Shown: positions 8,574-15,501 of the stretch, one piece after another | Numbering within the stretch: position 1 is the first letter of the stretch | Layout of the letters: the number at the start of each line of letters is the position of its first letter | NCBI GenBank assembly: GCA_900767695.1 | Contig: CAAGAC010000068.1 | Location: 1 to 37,002, forward strand | Length of the DNA stretch: 37,002 nt | From: an uncultured Succinivibrio sp. | Lineage (GTDB): Bacteria; Pseudomonadota; Gammaproteobacteria; Enterobacterales; Succinivibrionaceae | Direction: 5' to 3' | The notes under the pieces: model-generated | The model's database searches: none | Told to the model about the DNA's origin: nothing | What the model saw: only the letters and a program-made list of their open reading frames with translations | Position numbers and translations under genes: made by a program

Positions 8574-9596
8574 ATGCCGGGCAAGTCACAAAACAGTGCG
8601 TCCCAATCGCAGGGACGGAGCATGCGCGAGGAGCATCTGCAGCAGGTTCGAGCGGCCCTCCACGCGGAGCAGATCTGCACGGTAAGCAGGCTCAAGGATC
8701 TCACCGGCCTCTCGGTGGTCACGGTGAACAAGCTCCTCAAGGGGCTTCTCGAGAGCGGGGAGATCTTCGAGGGCTCCCCGACCACCGCCTCAGGCGGGCG
8801 CCCCGCCTCCACCTACTGCTTCAACCCCTCCTTCAAGCTCATGCTCATCCTCACCTGCTACTCGAGGGCGGGGCACGAGTACGTGGGCTACTCGGTGCAC
8901 GATCTCTTTGGCGAGTGCATCGAGAGGCGCGAGGAGCTGCTCTCGGACTCCGACTCCATCCACACCGACGAGTTCTCCATCGGCATCGAGCGCTACTTGG
9001 AGAACTACCCGAAGATCGCCATGATCGGCCTCTCGATGCCGTCCGACAGCGTGGGCGGCAGGGTTGGCTCGGCCATCCGCCACGATCCACAGTCGCGCCG
9101 CCTCTCCCACCACCTCGAGGCCCGCTTCAAGGTCCCGGTGTTCTTCGAGACTGACATCAACGCCGCTGCGCTCGGCTGCTACAAGCGCCAGAAGGATCAG
9201 GAGTACGTCGCGGGGCTGGTGCTCGTCCCCGGCCGCGCGCCGGCGTGCGGCTTCTGCTACTCGGGGCAGGTGCTCAAGGGCAAGGACGGCATGGCAGGAG
9301 AGGTGCGCTACTTCCCGATGTACAACGATCAGGGCGTGCTTCCGCTGGAGAAGCTGCAGGCCGACGATCTCGCCGTCCGCACGCTGCGCGCGGTGATGTG
9401 CGTGATGAACCCGGGATACGTGGCGGTCTACACGGAGTCATTGAAGCCAGGCCTCGTCGATCGCCTCAAGCGCTCGCTGCCGACGGCGGCCGAGGTCGCG
9501 CTGATGCCGCGCATCGAGATCTCCGATCGCATCCGCGAGGACATCGTGTCCGGGATGATCAGCATGAGCCTTGAAAAGCTCAACGGGATCTCATGA
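8574..9596 (+). CDS. ROK-family transcriptional regulator
   Basis: This is a 340-residue cytoplasmic DNA-binding regulator of the ROK (NagC/XylR-like) family. A winged helix at about residues 17-78 (VSRLKDLTGLSVVTVNKLLK) is followed by a sugar-kinase-fold effector domain. The ROK signatures are seen as FETDINAAALG (191-201) and GKDGMAGEV (236-244). The zinc cysteine cluster typical of NagC and ROK kinases is absent after the second motif, so this member may lack the metal or sense differently. The gene is transcribed away from the por operon across a shared AT-rich region, which suggests control of por, of itself, or both. The effector is unknown. The start at 8574 has only a weak GAGGCG site, and an ATG at 8622 is an alternative. 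Confidence 0.88.
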   Translation: MPGKSQNSASQSQGRSMREEHLQQVRAALHAEQICTVSRLKDLTGLSVVTVNKLLKGLLESGEIFEGSPTTASGGRPASTYCFNPSFKLMLILTCYSRAGHEYVGYSVHDLFGECIERREELLSDSDSIHTDEFSIGIERYLENYPKIAMIGLSMPSDSVGGRVGSAIRHDPQSRRLSHHLEARFKVPVFFETDINAAALGCYKRQKDQEYVAGLVLVPGRAPACGFCYSGQVLKGKDGMAGEVRYFPMYNDQGVLPLEKLQADDLAVRTLRAVMCVMNPGYVAVYTESLKPGLVDRLKRSLPTAAEVALMPRIEISDRIREDIVSGMISMSLEKLNGIS

Positions 9597-9978
9597 CGGA
9601 TCCGCGCAGCGCCTTGGAACCCTATCCATCAAGCAAGCTCTTGCCTTGTTAGATTGATCCAAAAAATCAACCTTGGGCAGGCCCTGAACTAAGTTAATTT
9701 CCAACTGGTTGCAAATGCCAACCCACAGCTATTGTGCGCAAGGCTGGAATCTGCGCGGCCTCCGCGTCAAAAAAACGCCTTTAGCCTGCGATTTCGTTTA
9801 AAGCACGAATAATTTTCTGCGAAAGTCTGATTAAAATGTTTGCTCAAACTATATAATGGATCAAATAAGGGAGAGGCTAGGGGGCTTATGCGGACCCAGT
9901 TCCTCGCCGCTCCGCACCCCGGTCCTGCTTGGGATGCGGCTTTCAGCAAATGCAGTTAATGGATGGATCGAACAGCAA
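9597..9978 (+). promoter_or_regulatory. Intergenic region with possible WYL-regulator promoter
   Basis: No gene was recognised in this 382-base stretch. TATAAT at 9852-9857, at the end of an AT-rich run, could be a -10, although its -35 is poor (TTAAAA at 9831-9836). A short inverted TTGAT/ATCAA pair lies at 9654-9670. Confidence 0.4.
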
Positions 9979-10977
9979 ATGAGTACAGAGCCGGAATTTG
10001 AGACGGAAAAGGGCGGAGGCGACAAGAAGGGCAAGGAGCCGGCCTCCAACAAGTGGAACCAGCAGCGCAGGCTTGAGTTCATCGACTTCAGGCTTGGCGT
10101 CGACGGCAAGATCAACCGCAAGGATCTGGTGCAGTTCTTCAGCATCTCGGTTCCGCAGGCATCCCTGGACCTCTCGCGCTACCACGCCATCGTCGAGGCC
10201 GCCCAGCCTCCGCGCCGCAACCTCTCCTACGATCGCCACCTCAAGGTCTACCTGAGGACCGACGACTTCAAGCCGGTCTTCCCGAAGGTATGCGCCCCGG
10301 AGTCCTATTTGAACGATCTGCTCCTGGCCGCCAGGGGCGAGCTTATCGACAGCCGCAACTTCTTCGGGTTCATGCCCTCCGTCGGCATCGCCTGCTTCAA
10401 CCCGCCGCGCCGCAACATCCGCGCCGGCGTGCTCTACAACGTGCTCGAGGCCATCAGGACCCGTCGCGCGGTGCACATCACCTACATGTCGCTGCACGAC
10501 TCCTCGAACCAGGACCGCCTCATCGCGCCGCACGGGCTTGCCTACGACGGCATGCGCTGGCACATCCGCGCCTACTGCTACGACGTCCACGCCTTCCGCG
10601 ACTACGTGCTCTCGCGCATCGTCGAGTGCGCCACCCCGCAGACTCCGGCCCCGAACGACCGCTTCCCCGATCCCATGGGAAACGGCTTCCGCGAGGTCGG
10701 CACCTCAAGCCGCGACGACTCCGACTGGAATGATCTCGTGGATCTCGTGCTCAAGGCCAACCCGAAGCTCCCCGAGGCCTCCCGCCGCGCCATCGAGTAC
10801 GACTATGGCATGGGCAAGGACGGCACCGTGATCTACCCGTGCAGGAGGGCGTTGCTCTTCTACGCGCTGCGCTACCTGAGGCTCACCAAGGAGGACGCGG
10901 TGCTCCCGCCCGAGGAGCGCCAGCTAGTTTTGGACAACGAGGCCGAGGTCTTCAGGCGCATGGCTGGCGGCCATTAA
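9979..10977 (+). CDS. WYL-domain transcriptional regulator, BrxR/CapW type
   Basis: This 332-residue regulator has an N-terminal winged helix at about residues 30-69 (RRLEFIDFRLGVDGKINR, then LVQFFSISVPQASLDLSRY). A WYL-type ligand domain at about 150-215 has its core as APHGLAYDGMRWHIRAY, and a C-terminal WCX-like part follows. The pattern of helix-turn-helix, YDRHLKVYL linker and WYL is that of BrxR/CapW proteins, which repress phage-defence operons such as BREX and CBASS and respond to nucleic-acid signals. No defence gene is next to it. Downstream are a thiol oxidoreductase and a small membrane protein beyond a hairpin. The open frame extends upstream to 9856, but a TATAAT covers that start and no ribosome site is seen there, so I prefer 9979. 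The true start is uncertain. Confidence 0.82.
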   Translation: MSTEPEFETEKGGGDKKGKEPASNKWNQQRRLEFIDFRLGVDGKINRKDLVQFFSISVPQASLDLSRYHAIVEAAQPPRRNLSYDRHLKVYLRTDDFKPVFPKVCAPESYLNDLLLAARGELIDSRNFFGFMPSVGIACFNPPRRNIRAGVLYNVLEAIRTRRAVHITYMSLHDSSNQDRLIAPHGLAYDGMRWHIRAYCYDVHAFRDYVLSRIVECATPQTPAPNDRFPDPMGNGFREVGTSSRDDSDWNDLVDLVLKANPKLPEASRRAIEYDYGMGKDGTVIYPCRRALLFYALRYLRLTKEDAVLPPEERQLVLDNEAEVFRRMAGGH

Positions 10978-11009
10978 GCCGCAATGACGATGGCGCCAAT
11001 GGCGCCAAA

Positions 11010-11034
11010 GCGGGGCCGCCTAGCGCGGCCCCGC
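11010..11034 (+). terminator. Strong hairpin after the WYL regulator gene
   Basis: A perfect 10-bp GC stem (GCGGGGCCGC at 11010-11019 with GCGGCCCCGC at 11025-11034) has a 5-base loop. It has only a poor T tract, so it may stop transcription weakly or stabilise the 3' end. Just before it the palindrome TGGCGCCA occurs twice in a row (10991-11007). Confidence 0.6.
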
Positions 11035-11093
11035 GCCGTCTTAGGGGACATGCGTGCTAACATGGCCTGAGTCAGAACAAACGGAATACCAAG

Positions 11094-11822
11094 ATGATGA
11101 TTAAAACAGCGCTCCTTGCAGGAGCGATGGCGCTCTGCCTTGAAGCCAATGCCGCCTATGCAAGCTTCAGCCAGGCCCAGCAGGATGAGATCGGCAAAAT
11201 AGCCGCGGCCTACATCGAGAAGCACCCCGAGGTTGTCCTCGAGGCCATCAAGAAGCTAGAGGCTCAGGAGCAGGACCGCCACGCCAAGCTCGTCGAGCAG
11301 ACAGGAGCGTCCTTCCGCGACGATCCAGGCACCCCGGCCAAGGGGCCCAAGACGCCCAAGCACTACATAATCGACTTCTTCGACTACAACTGCGGCTACT
11401 GCAAGATCATGGAGCCCATAGTCGAGGAGGCGCTCAAGGACAAGAGCCTTGATCTGCGCGTCTCATACGTGAACCTTCCGGTGATCGCGAAGACCTCGGC
11501 CATCAGCGCCACCGTGGCGCAGGCCATCTTCAACGTGCAGAAGGACAAGTTCTTCGCCTTCCACGACCGCCTGATGCATGACGAGGCCGATCCCAACAGC
11601 ATCGACGCCCTGAAGCAGCTTGCAAAGTCCGTCGGGATCGACTGGGACAAGGTCGAGGACGAGATGAAGTCCGGCCGCCCCCAGGCCAAGATCCGCAATG
11701 ATCTGGCTCTCTCGCGCAAGCTCCAGGTCACCGGGACTCCATACCTCATCATCGACGGGCACGAGTACCGCGGGGCGCTGCAGAGCCTGAGCGATCTCAA
11801 GGCAGCCCTCTCAAGGGACTGA
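11094..11822 (+). CDS. Periplasmic DsbA/ScsC-like thiol-disulfide protein
   Basis: This 242-residue protein has a signal peptide of about 23 residues (ends AAYA before SFSQAQQ). A charged helical N-terminal segment at about 25-70 resembles the oligomerisation region of ScsC/Com1-type proteins. The thioredoxin fold with inserted helices follows. The active site is C100-G-Y-C103 in FFDYNCGYCK and the cis-proline loop is TGTPYLIIDG (P216). CGYC is common in ScsC, Com1 and related isomerase-like members. Either ATG of the initial pair could be used. A small membrane protein gene starts 3 bases after the stop, so the two form an operon. A DsbD/ScsB reductant would be expected elsewhere in the genome. 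Substrates are unknown. Confidence 0.88.
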   Translation: MMIKTALLAGAMALCLEANAAYASFSQAQQDEIGKIAAAYIEKHPEVVLEAIKKLEAQEQDRHAKLVEQTGASFRDDPGTPAKGPKTPKHYIIDFFDYNCGYCKIMEPIVEEALKDKSLDLRVSYVNLPVIAKTSAISATVAQAIFNVQKDKFFAFHDRLMHDEADPNSIDALKQLAKSVGIDWDKVEDEMKSGRPQAKIRNDLALSRKLQVTGTPYLIIDGHEYRGALQSLSDLKAALSRD

Positions 11823-11825
11823 CCC

Positions 11826-12098
11826 ATGGGCTGGGGCGCGGTTCTTGCCATCGCCATCCCGTTCCTCTTCGTGATCGGGACGGTGATGAACGCGCTCAAG
11901 GATCAGAAGAGGCTTGAGAACGGCAAGCTCAGGAAGATCCTCGAGAAGCGCAGGGCAGAGCGCGAGCAGTACCTCAGGCTTCACGGCCACGAGATGCCCA
12001 ATAAAGGGTATGACGACGACGATGACTGGCCCAGGCGCGGCCAGTCATCGCAATCCGGCGGCGCGGAGCCTTTCAAAGGCAAGGGCAGGGGGGAGTGA
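11826..12098 (+). CDS. Small single-span membrane protein of unknown function
   Basis: I do not recognise this 90-residue protein. It has one N-terminal membrane segment (about residues 4-23, AVLAIAIPFLFVIGTVMNA). A highly charged helix follows (about 24-55, rich in K, R and E, likely coiled coil). The tail is hydrophilic, with a run of five aspartates and then a Gly/Lys end. The topology resembles PspB, but I see no sequence match. It lies 3 bases downstream of the ScsC-like gene and shares its transcript, so it may act in envelope maintenance, which is inference only. Codon use matches its neighbours, which supports it as a real gene. Confidence 0.72.
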   Translation: MGWGAVLAIAIPFLFVIGTVMNALKDQKRLENGKLRKILEKRRAEREQYLRLHGHEMPNKGYDDDDDWPRRGQSSQSGGAEPFKGKGRGE

Positions 12099-12152
12099 TC
12101 CCGGCCCGATCACCGCGCCGTCGCGCGCGCTAGGCTTCCATTCAATAAGCCT

Positions 12153-12182
12153 TCAAGGGCAGGGAACGTCCTGCCGCCTTGT
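12153..12182 (+). terminator. Possible terminator of the ScsC-like operon
   Basis: A GGCAGG/CCTGCC stem (12158-12163 and 12170-12175) with a 6-base loop is extended by CAAG/CTTG and followed by TCTCTTG. It lies about 55 bases after the stop of the small membrane protein gene. The stem has mismatches and the T tract is weak. Confidence 0.4.
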
Positions 12183-12455
12183 CTCTTGCGCCTGCATTTG
12201 TCCTGCATTGATTTGGCAACGTTGCGTTTTAGCTATTTCATTATCTTTAGCAGTGTAGGGCGCTTTCAACCTGCCAAGCCCGTCAAAACGATGGGATCAC
12301 GCTGGGCATGATCGGGCCTCATTCATCTAAAAACGATTAAGATCACATTTATTTACAATCAACTTCAGAGATAAAATCATCCTGCGTATGCCTTGCTCCT
12401 CTGCTGCGGTTTTGTGATGCAAGGCGGTATTTGGGCATTCTGTGCCGCAACATAA

Positions 12456-12471
12456 TTTGATCTATATCACA
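12456..12471 (+). promoter_or_regulatory. CRP/FNR-family binding site upstream of the first ChvE-like gene
   Basis: TTTGATCTATATCACA fits the CRP pattern TGTGA-N6-TCACA with one change and also resembles an FNR site. A possible promoter follows (TTGCGG at 12489-12494, 16 bases, TATCTT at 12511-12516). This puts the site near -60, a normal activating position. The rest of 12099-12546 has a weaker half site (12332-12347) and no gene. Confidence 0.55.
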
Positions 12472-12546
12472 ACTCGTAACGATACGATTTGCGGACAGCT
12501 GGTTTTCACCTATCTTTTACAAAAAGTTTAAAGGAACACCGCATTC

Positions 12547-13626
12547 ATGAAGATCTCATCGCTTTTGGGAGCCATCGCCGCAGCAGTGGCAATCGCAACG
12601 ATGCCTGCGCAGGCTTCCGCCTCGCCGATCGTCGGGCTCTCGCTCCCGACCCAGAACATCGAGCGCTGGTACCGCGAGGGGCCCGAGCTCAAGAAGGAGC
12701 TTGAGAAAGCTGGCTTCACCGTGGAGCTCTACTACGGCGGCGACGGCACCCCCGAGCTTCAGGACCGCCAGCTCAAGCGCATGGTCAAGGACGACGGATG
12801 CGGGATCCTCATCGTGGTGCCAATCGACAGCGCCGCGCTCAAGGACTCGCTCTCCTTTGCCAAGGAGAACAAGGTCACGGTGATCTCCTACGACCGCCTG
12901 ATCATGGGCTCTGATGCGGTGAACTACTTCGTGGGCTACAACAGCATCGAGTCAGGCCGCCTCCAGGCCCGCTCCATCGTCAAGGCCCTGGGCCTTGGCT
13001 ACCGCGACACCCCCGCGACCATGGAGATCTTCTCGGGGCCTCTGGAGGACTCCAACTCCGCCTACTTCCACCGCGGGATGATGGAGATCCTAGGCCCCTT
13101 CATCGAGGACGGCTCCCTCGTGATCCCCTCGGGGCAGGTCGAGATGAAGGACACCGCGATCAAGGGCTGGAGCTATGACCGCGCGCTCAAGCGCATGGCA
13201 TCCCTCATCAAGTCCCAGGGCTACGGCGCAGGCGAGAACGGCAAGAAGCTCGACGCCGTGTACAGCGCCTCCGACTCGCTCTCAGACGGCATCGTCCGCG
13301 CCCTTAAGAACGCTGGCTACCAGGCAGGGGACATGCCCTACATCACGGGCCAGGACGCCGCGCTGCCGCAGCTTCGCGGCATAGCCAAGGGCGAGCGCGG
13401 AAGCACCGTGCTCAAGGATCCGCGCGCGACCTACCCGGTGCTCGTGCAGATGGTCACGGCCATCTCAAAGAACGCTCAGCCTCCGGTCAACGACACCACC
13501 AATTACGACAACGGCACAGGCCCGGTCAAGGCCTACCTGTGCAGGCCCAAGCTCATCGAGAAGCGCAACCTCATGGAAAGCTTCATCATGTCGGGACGCT
13601 ACAAGCGCTCGGACATCTTCGGGTAG
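12547..13626 (+). CDS. Stand-alone ChvE-like periplasmic sugar-binding protein
   Basis: This 359-residue periplasmic binding protein belongs to the type I fold used for monosaccharides. The signal peptide covers about residues 1-26 (MPAQASA then SPIVGLSLP). It aligns along its length with the ChvE-like protein at 14378: PTQNIERW versus PTQSLQRW, SYDRLIMGSDAV versus AYDRLIMNSDAV, and YDNGTGPVKAYLC versus YDNGTGIIPSYLC. At several binding-cleft regions it differs, for example YSASDSLSDG where the other has CSNDATANG, so the ligand may differ. It has its own CRP/FNR-like site and its own terminator and is not followed by transporter genes. It may share the downstream permease or present sugars to a chemoreceptor, as ChvE and related proteins can. 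Both roles are inference. Confidence 0.88.
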   Translation: MKISSLLGAIAAAVAIATMPAQASASPIVGLSLPTQNIERWYREGPELKKELEKAGFTVELYYGGDGTPELQDRQLKRMVKDDGCGILIVVPIDSAALKDSLSFAKENKVTVISYDRLIMGSDAVNYFVGYNSIESGRLQARSIVKALGLGYRDTPATMEIFSGPLEDSNSAYFHRGMMEILGPFIEDGSLVIPSGQVEMKDTAIKGWSYDRALKRMASLIKSQGYGAGENGKKLDAVYSASDSLSDGIVRALKNAGYQAGDMPYITGQDAALPQLRGIAKGERGSTVLKDPRATYPVLVQMVTAISKNAQPPVNDTTNYDNGTGPVKAYLCRPKLIEKRNLMESFIMSGRYKRSDIFG

Positions 13627-13678
13627 CAGGGCAGCTATCGCACTCCTCTCCTTCTTCATGTTTCATCCCTGAAACTTT

Positions 13679-13710
13679 GCCCCGGCCAGCGATGCGGCCG
13701 GGGATTTTTT
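13679..13710 (+). terminator. Rho-independent terminator after the first ChvE-like gene
   Basis: A perfect 8-bp stem (CCCCGGCC at 13680-13687 with GGCCGGGG at 13696-13703) is followed by A and six T residues. This is one of the clearest terminators in the window and confirms the binding-protein gene as a single-gene unit. Confidence 0.9.
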
Positions 13711-14377
13711 CGTCCGCATTCCGGTTCCGCGCAGCGCCAGGCCTCTCCACAAGACATTCAAGCTTGCCGCCATAGCACGGGCCAGGTGGGGCGTGGATGC
13801 ACGCCTTGCAGGCCGTGCCGCCACGGGCATGCACGTGCAGGGGATTTCACCGTGATTTCCGCCGGCGCTTCCAATGCCATGGCGTGATCCCGCTCATGCT
13901 TGTCAGCAAGCGTGCTAATCAGCCAGACGGAGTTTTATGCCCGCCTTAGGGCAAAAGCTGATCAGCGTCACATTTTAAGAAAGAAGCCCCGATCGCGTGC
14001 CGCAGGCTGGAATATCCAGCCGTCTGCGTGCATTCCGTGCATGTCAGACCTTTATTTATTATTTTCTCAAAAATCGTCAAAAACGGCTTGTTCAAGCCAG
14101 AGTCGCACTTACTAAACTTGATTTATAAATGCAAACGCCGCAAACGTTTCAATGGGGATTTTAACGATATTGAAAAGATGCCATGACTTGCATACATATT
14201 TAAAAATACCTTTATAGAACAGCATAATAATGCTGTTTTTAAAACATGAGGCTCGTCACATATCATCATTGCGGCGCAAATGGAAGGATGAAATTTGCGA
14301 AAAAGCACTTAAGCTGATTATGTGCACGTGCACGAGAGCGCCGTGCAGCTTTCAAACAGGCTAAAAGGAGTACTTAC
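13711..14377 (+). promoter_or_regulatory. Long control region upstream of the pentose operon
   Basis: This 667-base non-coding stretch becomes AT-rich from about 14040. It contains the palindrome TGCACGTGCA twice (13830-13839 and, within GTGCACGTGCAC, 14322-14333), AAACGTTT at 14142-14149, and a GGCTGGAATATCCAGCC hairpin at 14005-14021. Palindromes with a central CG are typical LacI-family operators, and the LacI-type gene at 22174 is a candidate partner. No confident -10/-35 pair was found, and no gene. Confidence 0.45.
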
Positions 14378-15442
14378 ATGAAGATCAAGACCTGCCTCAC
14401 CACCCTCTGCGCCGCCGTCATCGCCGCAGGGTTCGCCGCCCAGAGCGCCTTCGCCGCCAAGATCGGCATCTCGATGCCCACCCAGTCGCTGCAGCGCTGG
14501 AGCGCCGACGGCTCCAACATGAAGGCCCTTTTCGAGAAAGCCGGCCACCAGGTCGAGCTGCTCTACGCCGGCGACAACGACATCCCCACCCAGGTCAACC
14601 AGATTGAGAACATGATCGCCCACGGCGACGACGTCATCGTCATCGCCTCCATCGACGGCTCGGCCCTCACCGAGGTGCTCAAGGGCGCCAAGGAGAAGAA
14701 GATCCCGGTCATCGCCTACGACCGCCTGATCATGAACTCCGACGCAGTCTCCTACTACGCCACCTTCGACAACTTCAAGGTAGGCGAGCTCCAGGGCAAG
14801 TACATCGAGGACGCGCTCAAGCTCAAGGACGCCAAGGGGCCGTTTGACATCGAGTTCTTCACCGGCCCGACCGACGACAACAACGTCAACTTCTTCTGGG
14901 GCGGCGCCATGAAGGTCCTCCAGCCGTACCTCGACTCGGGCAAGCTCGTCTGCAAGTCCGGCCAGACCACCAAGGAGCAGGCCGCCACGCTCAACTGGAA
15001 CCTCGAGGAGGCCCAGAAGCGCATGGAGAACATCATCTCCTCCGTCGGCTACGCCCCTGACGGGACCAAGCTCGACGCCGTGCTCTGCTCGAACGACGCC
15101 ACCGCCAACGGCGTGACCAACGCGCTGCTCTCCAACGGCTACGACGCGACCAACATGCCGGTCATCACCGGCCAGGACTGCGACAAGCCTTCCGTGAAGA
15201 ACATCAAGAAGGGCTACCAGTCGATGTCGGTGTTCAAGGACACCCGCGCGCTTGCCGCCCAGGTCGTGAAGATGGTCGACGAGATCGTCGCCGGCAAGAA
15301 GGTCGAGGTCAACGACACCAAGACCTACGACAACGGCACCGGCATCATCCCGTCCTACCTCTGCAACCCGGTCGCCGCGACCAAGGACAACTACAAGGAG
15401 CTCCTGGTCGATTCCGGCTACTACAGCGAGAAGGACATCTGA
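14378..15442 (+). CDS. chvE: ChvE-like multiple-monosaccharide-binding protein
   Basis: This 354-residue periplasmic receptor belongs to the pentose/monosaccharide ABC importer encoded just downstream. The signal peptide covers about residues 1-26, ending QSAFAA before KIGISMPTQ. Conserved stretches of the ChvE/XylF-type family are GISMPTQSLQRW, AYDRLIMNSDAV, CSNDATANGV and VITGQDCDKPSV. Family members bind D-xylose, L-arabinose, D-galactose, D-glucose or D-fucose. The kinase and isomerase downstream favour a pentose here. The start has a strong AAGGAG. It opens an operon with the ATPase and permease, separated from them by a GC hairpin that probably protects the binding-protein message. Its paralogue lies 750 bases upstream. 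Confidence 0.92.
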   Translation: MKIKTCLTTLCAAVIAAGFAAQSAFAAKIGISMPTQSLQRWSADGSNMKALFEKAGHQVELLYAGDNDIPTQVNQIENMIAHGDDVIVIASIDGSALTEVLKGAKEKKIPVIAYDRLIMNSDAVSYYATFDNFKVGELQGKYIEDALKLKDAKGPFDIEFFTGPTDDNNVNFFWGGAMKVLQPYLDSGKLVCKSGQTTKEQAATLNWNLEEAQKRMENIISSVGYAPDGTKLDAVLCSNDATANGVTNALLSNGYDATNMPVITGQDCDKPSVKNIKKGYQSMSVFKDTRALAAQVVKMVDEIVAGKKVEVNDTKTYDNGTGIIPSYLCNPVAATKDNYKELLVDSGYYSEKDI

Positions 15443-15464
15443 TCTCAGGCATCAAGGTCCCAAA

Positions 15465-15483
15465 GGGGGGCCGCAGGCCCCCC
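15465..15483 (+). other. Intercistronic GC hairpin after chvE
   Basis: A perfect GGGGGGCC/GGCCCCCC stem with a 3-base GCA loop has no T tract and lies between the chvE stop and the ATPase start. It probably blocks 3' decay or attenuates, giving more binding protein than transporter. A matching hairpin lies at 18301. Confidence 0.7.
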
Positions 15484-15501
15484 CGCTGATCAGGCAGGCA
15501 T

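Noticed and set aside
10991..11007. Tandem TGGCGCCA palindromes as an attachment site or repeat array
   Set aside because: There are only two copies, next to a hairpin, with no integrase or further repeats.
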